From: UBA6663 sp044226485
GTDB taxonomy: Bacteria; Chloroflexota; Anaerolineae; Anaerolineales; UBA6663
Assembly: GCA_044226485.1 (NCBI GenBank)
Contig: JBGAGY010000006.1
Location: 124,001-188,000, forward strand
Direction: 5' to 3'
DNA length: 64,000 nt
Below are positions 1 through 7,028 of this stretch, in pieces (position 1 is the stretch's first letter; each line of letters opens with the position of its first letter). The position numbers were made by a program, and so were the translations under genes. The notes below the pieces were generated by a model that was not told the DNA's origin, searched no databases, and was given only the letters and a program-made list of their open reading frames with translations.

Positions 1-934
1 GCTCGATCAGCACGGGCGGATAGGTGACGGTGGCGCCTTCGACGATCTTGTTGAGCACCGTCTCGCCGTACTCGCGATCCGACGACCGCTTGGCCTGGTT
101 CTGCAGATCCTCGCGGACCTTCGTGCGAAGATCCTCGAGCGACTCGTACTCGCCGAGCGACTTGGCCAGGTCGTCGTTCCACTCAGGCAGCGTCTTGCTC
201 TTGACTTCCTTGACCGTCACTTCCCAGTGAGCGGGCTTGCCACGCAAGGTCTCGTTGGCGTAATCCTCGGGGAAGGCGAGGTCGAACTTCTTGGTGTCGC
301 CCGTCTTCAGCCCGACGACCTGCTCGGCGAAGCCCTTCATCGGCCAATCGGCGTTCGCGTCGAGCTGAGTGCTGACGTCTTTATCGGCCAGCAGGAAGTC
401 CGACGGGTTTAGGCCTTCATTAAGGAAGCCGTTGATGTCGAGGGACACCATGTCGCCCAGCGAAGCTTCGCGATCGACCGGCTCGAGCACGGCCTGGCGT
501 TCGCGCAGACCCTCGAGGACGCGGCTCTGCTCTTCATCAGAGACAGCTGGCGCCGTGTAATCGACGCGCACCGCGCGGTACTCGCTCAGCTTGACCTCGG
601 GCTTGAGCGGAACCGTAAAGGTGAGCAGCATCGGGCTGAGCTTGAGGTCGGTCAGCGCGCCGGGCGCGTAAGCTTCGATCTTTTCTTGATCGAGCGCTTC
701 CTCGTATATCTTCGGGCCGAGCTCGTCGAGCGCGATCTCATAGAGAGCTTGCTCGCCGAACTGACGGCGGACCGCGGCGAGCGGCGCCTTGCCGGGCCGG
801 AAGCCAGGCAGCGGATACCGCTTGCTGAGTTGTCGAGCGGCGGCCTCGAGCGCCGGCTTGACGCGGTCTTCGGACACCTCCACCTTCATTGTGAGGGTTC
901 GATCTTCATTGGATTGGGATTCGACCTTAAGCAC
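1..934 (-). CDS. tig: trigger factor (partial, C-terminus beyond window edge)
   Basis: Reading the minus strand gives the N-terminal ribosome-binding domain of trigger factor, with the signature GFRPGKAP near residue 40. An FKBP-type PPIase-like section follows (SLGDMVSLDINGF, then FAEQVVGLKTGDTKKFDLAFP), and then the start of the C-terminal chaperone arm. The protein is a ribosome-associated chaperone for nascent chains. The gene runs off the left edge, so the last part is missing. Two GTG codons lie at 940 and 934. I chose 934 because GGAAGG sits five bases upstream; the 940 start would have no spacer. The tRNA-Leu gene lies just upstream on the same strand. Confidence in the family is high and in the exact start moderate. 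Confidence 0.93.
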   Translation of the reverse strand, partial: MLKVESQSNEDRTLTMKVEVSEDRVKPALEAAARQLSKRYPLPGFRPGKAPLAAVRRQFGEQALYEIALDELGPKIYEEALDQEKIEAYAPGALTDLKLSPMLLTFTVPLKPEVKLSEYRAVRVDYTAPAVSDEEQSRVLEGLRERQAVLEPVDREASLGDMVSLDINGFLNEGLNPSDFLLADKDVSTQLDANADWPMKGFAEQVVGLKTGDTKKFDLAFPEDYANETLRGKPAHWEVTVKEVKSKTLPEWNDDLAKSLGEYESLEDLRTKVREDLQNQAKRSSDREYGETVLNKIVEGATVTYPPVLIE

Positions 935-1048
935 TGTCACCTTCCGTCGCCCAAACCTGGGCCGAGTGTAGCATCGCCAATGTTGGCGGAGTATAAGACA
1001 CCGTCCGGTACGACCTGCCCGTTTTGGCAGCTCGATCGGCGGATCCTG

Positions 1049-1130
1049 TGGGGAAGGAGGGAGTTGAACCCTCACGGGTTGCCCCGACGGATCCTAAGTC
1101 CGTTCTGTCTGCCAATTCCAGCACTTCCCC
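1049..1130 (-). tRNA. tRNA-Leu (anticodon TAG)
   Basis: The minus strand folds as a class II tRNA. The acceptor stem GGGGAAG pairs with CTTCCCC and the discriminator base is A. The anticodon stem ACGGA/TCCGT holds the loop CTTAGGA with anticodon TAG. There is a long variable arm (CGGGGCAACCCG) and a T arm GAGGG-TTCAACT-CCCTC. The long variable arm and anticodon give tRNA-Leu reading CUN codons. CCA is not encoded. A TATAAT box lies about 15 bases upstream. Confidence 0.95.
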
Positions 1131-1144
1131 GTTGGCAGCAGACG

Positions 1145-1150
1145 ATTATA
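1145..1150 (-). promoter_or_regulatory. -10 box of the tRNA-Leu promoter
   Basis: On the minus strand this is TATAAT, preceded by TTAAGT and ending 14 bases before the tRNA 5' end at 1130. That leaves room for a start point a few bases upstream of the mature tRNA. No good -35 hexamer is seen, so only the -10 element is supported. Confidence 0.55.
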
Positions 1151-1286
1151 ACTTAAGGCGCAAAAACGGCTCTGACGGCGCGCAGAAGAAAGCGCCACAG
1201 CCGGCAACCCATGAGCTTCAACGGCAAGGTTGAATGATGCCTGGCAGCCGATCCCTGCGGGTTAAGCATGGCGTCGGGCCATGCGC

Positions 1287-1292
1287 TAAGAT
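1287..1292 (+). promoter_or_regulatory. -10 box for a probably leaderless kinase mRNA
   Basis: TAAGAT ends exactly six bases before the ATG at 1299, and no Shine-Dalgarno sequence lies between. A transcript from this box would begin at or next to the A of ATG, giving a leaderless mRNA. The same geometry is seen for the M32 peptidase at 4726. Confidence 0.5.
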
Positions 1293-1298
1293 AGGCGC

Positions 1299-2534
1299 AT
1301 GGTCATGAGTGAGAACACGCCGGCGAACGCCCAGCCGGTGCCTGGGGATCCGCCGCCGGGATTGGCCCTCGAGACAATCCGCGTGTTGGCGGTCGATGAT
1401 GAGACCCGCAACCTTGAAGTGCTCCAGCTTGCGCTGACGGCGCCCGAGTTCAATCTGCAGGTGTGCGATGACAGCGACAACGCGCTCGACCTGGCGCATC
1501 GTCATCGCCCGCATGTCATGCTCCTCGACGTCGTCATGCCCGGGCTGGATGGTCTGGCGCTGTGTCGGCAGATCAAAGCCGACTCTGAATTGGGGTACGT
1601 GCCGGTCGTGCTGGTGACGGGCCTGCGGAGCAGCAAGGATCGGCTGCGCGGCCTGGACGCTGGCGCTGATGAGTTCATCTCCAAGCCGTTCGAGACCGTG
1701 GAGTTGTTGGCCCGCGTTCGCGCGCTGGCCCGCACCAAGCGTCTGTACGACGAGCTTCGCGCGCACAACCAGGATCTCGAGGAGCGAGTCACAGCGCGCA
1801 CGTCGGAGTTGAGCTCCGCGATTCGCGAGCTCCAGGCCGCCGACCGACTCAAATCGGAGTTCATCAACAACGTCTCTCACGAACTGCGTACGCCGTTGCT
1901 GCATGTCAAAGGCACTGTGACGCTGTTGCGAGACGGCGCGCTTGGCGAGGTGTCGAACGAGCAGGAGCGCGGCCTGACCATCGCCGGCGAAGCGATCGAC
2001 CAACTCGAGCGCCTGATCGCCAACATCGTTGACTTCGGCGACGCGCAGGCCGACGCCGTCAGCCCTGAGCCCGTGGAGCCCGAACAACTTTGTGGCGCAG
2101 CGGCCCGTGCCGCCGGGGCCGCCGCAGAAAGAAGGGCTGTTTCGATCGAACTGCAGCTCGACCCGAGCCTGCCTGAGGTCTGGGGCGACCCCGACGCCAT
2201 CGTGCGAGTGCTGCGCCATTTGCTCGACAACGCCATCAAGTTCGGGCCGACTCGCGCGAAGGTCTGGTTGACGGCGACGCGCACCCTTGGCGGCGTCCGC
2301 TTCGCTGTGCGCGACGCAGGGCCAGGCATCCCGGCCGACGAGCACGAGCGAATCTTCGAGCCCTTCTATCAGATCGATGGCTCCGAGACGCGAGCCGTGG
2401 GCGGCATGGGGTTGGGCCTGGCGCTGGTCCGGCGGGTCCTCGACGGCCACCACGTCACTGTCGAGGTCGTCAGCGCGCCGGGCGAGGGCAGCACGTTCGC
2501 ATTCGAACTTCCGCTGGCCTCCGACTATCGATAG
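1299..2534 (+). CDS. hybrid protein: receiver domain followed by histidine kinase
   Basis: The 411-residue protein has an N-terminal receiver (about 25-145) with the acidic pair in VLAVDDE, phospho-acceptor D77 in LLDVVMPG and the conserved Lys in ISKPF. A coiled-coil linker (about 150-185) follows, then HisKA with H194 in FINNVSHELRTPL, then HATPase with an intact N box (HLLDNAIKFG), DAGPGIP and GGMGLGLAL. There are no membrane segments, so it is cytosolic and probably receives phosphate or a protein signal. It stands alone and its partner is not evident; the single-domain receiver at 5297 is the nearest candidate. The start at 1299 is supported by the leaderless geometry; an in-frame ATG also lies at 1305. 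Confidence 0.92.
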   Translation: MVMSENTPANAQPVPGDPPPGLALETIRVLAVDDETRNLEVLQLALTAPEFNLQVCDDSDNALDLAHRHRPHVMLLDVVMPGLDGLALCRQIKADSELGYVPVVLVTGLRSSKDRLRGLDAGADEFISKPFETVELLARVRALARTKRLYDELRAHNQDLEERVTARTSELSSAIRELQAADRLKSEFINNVSHELRTPLLHVKGTVTLLRDGALGEVSNEQERGLTIAGEAIDQLERLIANIVDFGDAQADAVSPEPVEPEQLCGAAARAAGAAAERRAVSIELQLDPSLPEVWGDPDAIVRVLRHLLDNAIKFGPTRAKVWLTATRTLGGVRFAVRDAGPGIPADEHERIFEPFYQIDGSETRAVGGMGLGLALVRRVLDGHHVTVEVVSAPGEGSTFAFELPLASDYR

Positions 2535-2540
2535 CGGCGC

Positions 2541-3104
2541 TCAGACGCCCGGCGCGCTGCCGGCGAGATGCGTCGGCAACCCGTCGATGCTGCACAGGTT
2601 CTTTTCCTGGCGATAGGCGACAAGGCCTTCCGGCCCCTTTCGATCGACCCAGGCGTCCATCTGCGGACGCTCCTCCACGTATTGGTACAACGGCACCCCG
2701 AAGCCACACGACGTCTGCACGCGATCGACGTCGACGACGATGAACTGCCGCGCGCCGGCCGGCGCCTCGACGTGGGTGGTCAGCGTCGCCCACTCCGCAT
2801 CGGTGGGCAGCACGACCCGTCCGCGACCATAGAGCCTGAGGATGTTCGGCGGCCCATCGAAGGCGCACCACATCAACGTGACGCGACCGTTCTCGAGCAC
2901 GTGAGCCGATGTTTCGTTGCCGCTGCCCGTCATGTCGAGATACGCGACCTGGGTCGGCGAGAGCACGCGCAGGCAGTCGTGGCCCTTCGGCGAGAGGTTG
3001 ACGTGGCCGTCAGCAGAGAGCGGGGCGCTGGCCACGAAGAACAACTTCTGGTGCTGGATGAACTCGCGGATGTCGTCGGTGATGTGGGGGTGGGTCCTGG
3101 CCAT
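2541..3104 (-). CDS. pyridoxamine 5'-phosphate oxidase family protein
   Basis: This 187-residue protein has the split beta-barrel of the PNPOx-like FMN-binding family. The early segment FFVASAPLSADGHVNLSPKG is typical, followed by YLDMTGSGNETSAHVLENGR and VTLMWCAFDG. It is a cytosolic flavin- or F420-type oxidoreductase of unknown substrate. The ATG at 3104 has AGGAG five bases upstream. The open frame extends further upstream but through the palindromic repeat, which I do not count as coding. It converges tail to tail with the kinase at 1299-2534. Confidence 0.85.
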   Translation of the reverse strand: MARTHPHITDDIREFIQHQKLFFVASAPLSADGHVNLSPKGHDCLRVLSPTQVAYLDMTGSGNETSAHVLENGRVTLMWCAFDGPPNILRLYGRGRVVLPTDAEWATLTTHVEAPAGARQFIVVDVDRVQTSCGFGVPLYQYVEERPQMDAWVDRKGPEGLVAYRQEKNLCSIDGLPTHLAGSAPGV

Positions 3105-3130
3105 CGAGACTCCTGAAGAGGGGGTTGAAT

Positions 3131-3209
3131 AACAGATCGGGAGTGTTGCGATGTCGATGGCGGCGTTGGCGCCGCACATCGGGGGACATCGCAACACTCC
3201 CGATCTGTT
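3131..3209. repeat. intergenic inverted repeat, family A copy 1
   Basis: Two perfectly complementary 25-base arms (3131-3155 and 3185-3209) flank a 29-base loop. The outer part carries ATCGGGAGTG on the left and CACTCCCGAT on the right, and the right half contains GACATCG next to a GGGGG run. A closely related but longer palindrome sits at 55492-55576. The right arm abuts the stop codon of the M32 peptidase, so it may act as a terminator or mRNA 3' stabiliser as well as a dispersed repeat. Confidence 0.8.
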
Positions 3210-4726
3210 CAGGCGTACAGCTCGCCGAACTTCGTGTTCAGATATGTCAGGTACGGCTGGACGTCGATACGGTCGACGCCGAGCACGCGTTGCAGAAGTT
3301 GGCGGGGCGTGAACTTGCGGCCGTGCCGGTGGATGTTCGCCCCGAGCCAGGTGCGCAGGGCCGCGAACTCGCCGCGCCCGATCTGGGCCTCGAGATCCGG
3401 GATGTCGCGCAGGATCGCGACCCACAGCTGGCTGGCCAGGATGCTGCCGAGGCTGTAGGTCGGGAAGTAGCCGAACGAGCCCTGCGACCAGTGCACGTCC
3501 TGCAGGACGCCCTGCGAGTCGCTGGGCACCTCGACGCCCAGGTAGTCGCGCATCCTCTGATTCCACGCCGCCGGTAGATCATCGACCGCCAGGTTGCCCG
3601 CGATCAACTCCTGCTCGAGCTCGAAGCGGATGACGATGTGCAGGGTGTACGTCACCTCGTCGGCCTCGATGCGGATCAGCGACGGCTGGACCCGGTTGGC
3701 GGCGCGATACAGCGCCTCGGCGTCGTACTTCGTGAAGTGCTTGCGGAAGACGCGCTTGAGACGCGGGTGCACCCAGTGGATGAAGCCGCGGCTGCGACCG
3801 ACCAGGTTCTCCCACATGCGGCTCTGCGACTCGTGCCAGCCGAGCGACGCGCCCCGGCAGAGCGGCGTGCGTTCGAGCGCCGGGTCGACCTGATGCTCGT
3901 ACAGCCCATGCCCGAACTCGTGCATGCTGCCGAAGAACGCCGGGCCGAGGACGTGCGGCTCATAGCGCGTCGTGATGCGGATGTCCTGCGTGGCCGAGTT
4001 GCTGGCGAAGGGATGCACCGTCGGGTCGAGGCGCCACGACCGGGCGCTGAAGCCCAGCGGCTCGAGCACCGCCTTGCAGAGCGTCTCTTGCTGATCGGCC
4101 GGGAAGTCGCCGCGCAGCGCCTCATCCGACACGGCCCCGGTGTGTTCGCGCACCCTGGCCATCAACGGCTGGAGGCCGTCGCGCACCGCCGTGAAGATCT
4201 CGCTGATCTCGGCTGTGGTGATGCCGTGTTCAAAATCGTCGACCAGGGCATCGTACCGGCTCTGCTCCGGCTCGCGGACGGCGTCGGCGTACGCGCGCTT
4301 GAGATCGAGGATCTCGGCCAGCTTGGGCTTGAAGGCAGCGAAGTCGTTGGTGCGCTTGGCCTGCACCCACGCGCCGTTGGCCAGGGCCTGGGCGCGCGCC
4401 ATCGCGACACGCAGATCGCCCGGCACACGCTTTTCGCGTTCGAAGTCGTAGCGAGCGCGGCGGATGAGCGCGCCGGCCTCGCTGTCGAGAGGCTCGCTCT
4501 CCTCGAGGCCGCGCAGCGAGTCGAGCAGGGCGCCGATCTCGTCTGACGTGAATTTCTCGTGGACGATGCGATTGACCGTCGTGATCTGTTCGGCCCGCAC
4601 GGCGGCGCCGCCCGGTGCCATCATGGTTCGCTGATCCCAGTTGAGCACCCACATGATCTTGTTCAGGTCGTGGATCTCACTGAGCCGATCTCGAAGCTGT
4701 CGGTATTGAGAAGGTAGATCGCTCAT
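3209..4726 (-). CDS. M32 family metallocarboxypeptidase (carboxypeptidase Taq type)
   Basis: The 505-residue length fits the M32 family. The zinc-binding motif HEFGH is at 269-273 and the third ligand region GWHESQSRMWEN follows near 297-308, with E299 the likely metal ligand. The enzyme removes C-terminal residues from peptides in the cytosol. The N-terminus (NWDQRTMMAPGG near 29-40) is also typical. The ATG at 4726 sits six bases after a TATACT box without a Shine-Dalgarno sequence, so translation may be leaderless. The neighbouring oxidase-like gene is downstream on the same strand, separated by the palindrome at 3131-3209. Confidence 0.95.
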   Translation of the reverse strand: MSDLPSQYRQLRDRLSEIHDLNKIMWVLNWDQRTMMAPGGAAVRAEQITTVNRIVHEKFTSDEIGALLDSLRGLEESEPLDSEAGALIRRARYDFEREKRVPGDLRVAMARAQALANGAWVQAKRTNDFAAFKPKLAEILDLKRAYADAVREPEQSRYDALVDDFEHGITTAEISEIFTAVRDGLQPLMARVREHTGAVSDEALRGDFPADQQETLCKAVLEPLGFSARSWRLDPTVHPFASNSATQDIRITTRYEPHVLGPAFFGSMHEFGHGLYEHQVDPALERTPLCRGASLGWHESQSRMWENLVGRSRGFIHWVHPRLKRVFRKHFTKYDAEALYRAANRVQPSLIRIEADEVTYTLHIVIRFELEQELIAGNLAVDDLPAAWNQRMRDYLGVEVPSDSQGVLQDVHWSQGSFGYFPTYSLGSILASQLWVAILRDIPDLEAQIGRGEFAALRTWLGANIHRHGRKFTPRQLLQRVLGVDRIDVQPYLTYLNTKFGELYA

Positions 4727-4732
4727 GAAGTC

Positions 4733-4738
4733 AGTATA
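4733..4738 (-). promoter_or_regulatory. -10 box for the M32 peptidase, leaderless geometry
   Basis: On the minus strand this is TATACT, with six bases (GACTTC) between it and the ATG at 4726. No ribosome-binding site can fit there. On the other strand a TACAAT at 4754-4759 could serve the gene starting at 4827. Confidence 0.5.
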
Positions 4739-4826
4739 GCACCCGGTTTCTGCTACAATCTCGTGGCAGACGGAGGACAGCCGTGCGGCTCACCCCGTCT
4801 GGAATTTTATCGCAACGAGGTGTGGG

Positions 4827-5270
4827 TTGGGACGATTGGTGAAGCCCGACAACGTCGGCAAGACGCGCGACCGTTTGATGAAAGGCATGGCCCTGACGCT
4901 GCGCCAGCTGGCGACGCGACCGTCGCTCGACGAAACCGCGCGCGACATGGCGGCCTTCCTCACGCTCGCGTTGATCGAGATCAATGACACGATCGACGTC
5001 ACCTGTGCCGCCTGGGAGAAGCGCGACTACTGGTTGAAGGCCGACCAGTTCCGCCGAGACTGGATGTGGGTGCTGCCGGTCGCCGGCAAGTTCGAGGCCG
5101 TGGTGCTCGGCGACCGCTGGGTCGAGCTCCCGGGCTTGATGGCCCAGCTTGCCACGCGTCTCGACAAGGTCGTGCTGCCGAAGCGCAACACGCTCGGCGA
5201 GCCCTGGATCGGCGCCTACGCGGCCTTGCGCGAGAAGCGCGGCCTCGAGAAGTCGTACAACGTGCGCTGA
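4827..5270 (+). CDS. conserved-looking protein of unknown function
   Basis: This 147-residue soluble protein has no recognisable catalytic motif. It is rich in helix-forming residues, with a Trp/Asp/Arg patch (WEKRDYWLKADQFRRDWMW, about 68-86). No signal peptide or membrane segment is seen. It starts at TTG 4827, with GAGG seven bases upstream. The next gene, a single-domain response regulator, begins 26 bases after the stop, so the two are probably co-transcribed. I do not recognise the family. Confidence 0.7.
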   Translation: MGRLVKPDNVGKTRDRLMKGMALTLRQLATRPSLDETARDMAAFLTLALIEINDTIDVTCAAWEKRDYWLKADQFRRDWMWVLPVAGKFEAVVLGDRWVELPGLMAQLATRLDKVVLPKRNTLGEPWIGAYAALREKRGLEKSYNVR

Positions 5271-5296
5271 AGCGACGTCCCGATGGAAAGCACGAC

Positions 5297-5662
5297 ATGA
5301 CCGACGAGACGAGTTTGGCCCTGATCGTTGAAGACGACCCGGATCTGGCCGAGATCTTCAGCGAGGCGTTGCGTTGGGCCGGTTTTCAGGTGGAAGCGCT
5401 CGGCAACGGCGCCGACGCCCTCAAGCGATTGAAGACGATGGTGCCCAGCGTCGTCGTCCTCGACATGCATCTGCCCGGCGCTTCGGGCGTCGAGATCCTG
5501 CGACAGGTCCGCGCCGACAGCCGTCTCGCCCAGACGCGCGTGATCGCGTCGACGGCGGACGCCCGTCTGGCCGAGACTCTCGAAGACACGGCCGACCTGG
5601 TGCTGGTCAAGCCGATCAGTTTCACGCAGTTGCGCGATCTCGCTGTGCGTTTGAAACGCTGA
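5297..5662 (+). CDS. single-domain response regulator
   Basis: This 121-residue protein is one receiver domain. It has the acidic pair in LIVEDDPDL, the phospho-acceptor Asp in VVVLDMHLPGASG (about residue 56), and the conserved Lys in LVLVKPISF. There is no output domain, so it works by protein contact like CheY or Spo0F. It lies 26 bases downstream of the unknown gene at 4827. Its ATG at 5297 has GGAAAG upstream. A partner kinase could be the hybrid at 1299, but nothing in the sequence proves that. Confidence 0.88.
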   Translation: MTDETSLALIVEDDPDLAEIFSEALRWAGFQVEALGNGADALKRLKTMVPSVVVLDMHLPGASGVEILRQVRADSRLAQTRVIASTADARLAETLEDTADLVLVKPISFTQLRDLAVRLKR

Positions 5663-5704
5663 GCGCCTGATGGTTCGATAGAAAAGCGGAGGCGATGAGC
5701 TCAC

Positions 5705-6886
5705 TTACGGGCTGTCAGCATCGAGGGCGGCGGCGATGGCCAGGTTCACGTCGGGCCAGACGTGGTCGGCAATGGCGCCGAGGGACTCGACCTTCGGCGA
5801 GCCCGTTGGCGCGATGCCGTGGCGGGTCAGTTTCAATGCCAGGCCGTGTTCATTCAACAACTCGATGGCCCGGGTCGCGGCACGCAAGCTGCTGGCCGAG
5901 TCCTCGAAGACATGCACATGCGCGCCGGCGATCTGGGTCAGCGGGCCGGTCACGGGGCCGCCGGCGTCGACCCGCATGGCTGCCTCGATGGATTCATCTT
6001 CTCGACCGGTCCGAGCCGCGCCCATCGCCGCGATCGATTGCACTCTTGAGGGCTTGACGATGTCCTCGGCGGCGAGGCCGTGCTGCTCTGCCACATACTG
6101 CAATCGACCGACTGCCATGACTGGAATGCCTTGAAGCCCGATCAACTCAAGGGCCTGCTCGGCTTCCGGCGTATAGCCCAACGGCAGATCCTGCGCTTCG
6201 ATCGGGGGCAGGCTGGGGCGGGCTGTGTACAGGCTGAGGCCGATCTGCCCGGCGCGCCACTCTGTGAGCAGGCGATCGCGCGTCGACTCGCTCAACAGAG
6301 GCCGGTCCGCTGAGGCCAACAACGACTCGGCGTGGACCCTTGGCTCGAGCCCGTAGCTGCGTCGGTACGCCTCGCTGCCGACGGCGTATGCCTGAACGAT
6401 CTGCACGCTCGGGCCCTTCTGATAGTCATAGCAATGGCCCAGGAGTTCGCGCAGCACCCGGCTCACCGCCGGGTCGAAGGACCCAGACTCCGCCTCCTCA
6501 AGGAAGCGCTCGAGCATGGCCAGGGAAGGTCGCTGGCCCGGGAGAGTCGCCGCGCACGCACGCGCCAGCGCGCTGAAGTCGGGCCGAGGGACGCTGACCG
6601 GGTGCGCCTCAAGCCAGGCCGCGAGTTCCCAGAACGAGGCCGGTATGGGCTGCGGGGTCGGGTCGAGGCGCAATCGGTCGAGCAGCAGCCGCGCCGCGGC
6701 GATGGCGGTCGATTCCCATTCGACCGTAACCATCGCCGCCTCGAACTCGTCTATTTCATACTGGGTTGGCGTGTGATCGCCCACACCCAACCGATTCGCG
6801 AAATACGCCACGGTTTTCTGGAGGCCGATGTGATACGCGCGGCTGTGGACGAGCACGCCGTCGACGTCAAAAAGAAAAAGATGCAT
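5705..6886 (-). CDS. HAD-superfamily hydrolase-like protein
   Basis: The 393-residue protein begins with the HAD motif I sequence FLFDVDGVLVHS (residues 4-15). A late VFEDSASSLRAAT resembles HAD motif IV, whose acidic residues bind Mg2+. It is long for the family, with a large helical cap inserted between the motifs. The substrate is unknown; a phosphatase or phosphotransferase role is inferred from the family. I chose ATG 6886 because the HAD motif follows directly; the upstream extension of the open frame overlaps the tkt promoter region. It is divergent from tkt. Confidence 0.75.
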   Translation of the reverse strand: MHLFLFDVDGVLVHSRAYHIGLQKTVAYFANRLGVGDHTPTQYEIDEFEAAMVTVEWESTAIAAARLLLDRLRLDPTPQPIPASFWELAAWLEAHPVSVPRPDFSALARACAATLPGQRPSLAMLERFLEEAESGSFDPAVSRVLRELLGHCYDYQKGPSVQIVQAYAVGSEAYRRSYGLEPRVHAESLLASADRPLLSESTRDRLLTEWRAGQIGLSLYTARPSLPPIEAQDLPLGYTPEAEQALELIGLQGIPVMAVGRLQYVAEQHGLAAEDIVKPSRVQSIAAMGAARTGREDESIEAAMRVDAGGPVTGPLTQIAGAHVHVFEDSASSLRAATRAIELLNEHGLALKLTRHGIAPTGSPKVESLGAIADHVWPDVNLAIAAALDADSP

Positions 6887-6976
6887 AGAAGAAGCGTCTG
6901 CGTGGGGTGGTTGGGCGCTGTTGTGGAACCGGGGCCACTGGGGCCGATTCCTACAGTCGCAGGCCGGCTGCGCGAT

Positions 6977-6982
6977 TATAAT
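6977..6982 (+). promoter_or_regulatory. -10 box upstream of tkt
   Basis: A perfect TATAAT lies 46 bases before the GTG start of tkt, in the divergent interval between the HAD gene and tkt. The -35 region about 17 bases upstream is a poor match. Confidence 0.45.
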
Positions 6983-7028
6983 AGAGTGTCCGCATATCTT
7001 CGGGCGCCAGCCCATTCCAGGAGTACTT

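Noticed and set aside
1218..2453. 411-codon minus-strand open frame opposite the hybrid kinase
   Set aside because: It has the same length as the true gene and no family features.
3104..3566. N-terminal extension of the oxidase-like protein through the palindrome and into the M32 gene
   Set aside because: The extra part is an antisense reading of the peptidase and a repeat; AGGAG and ATG at 3104 define the real start.
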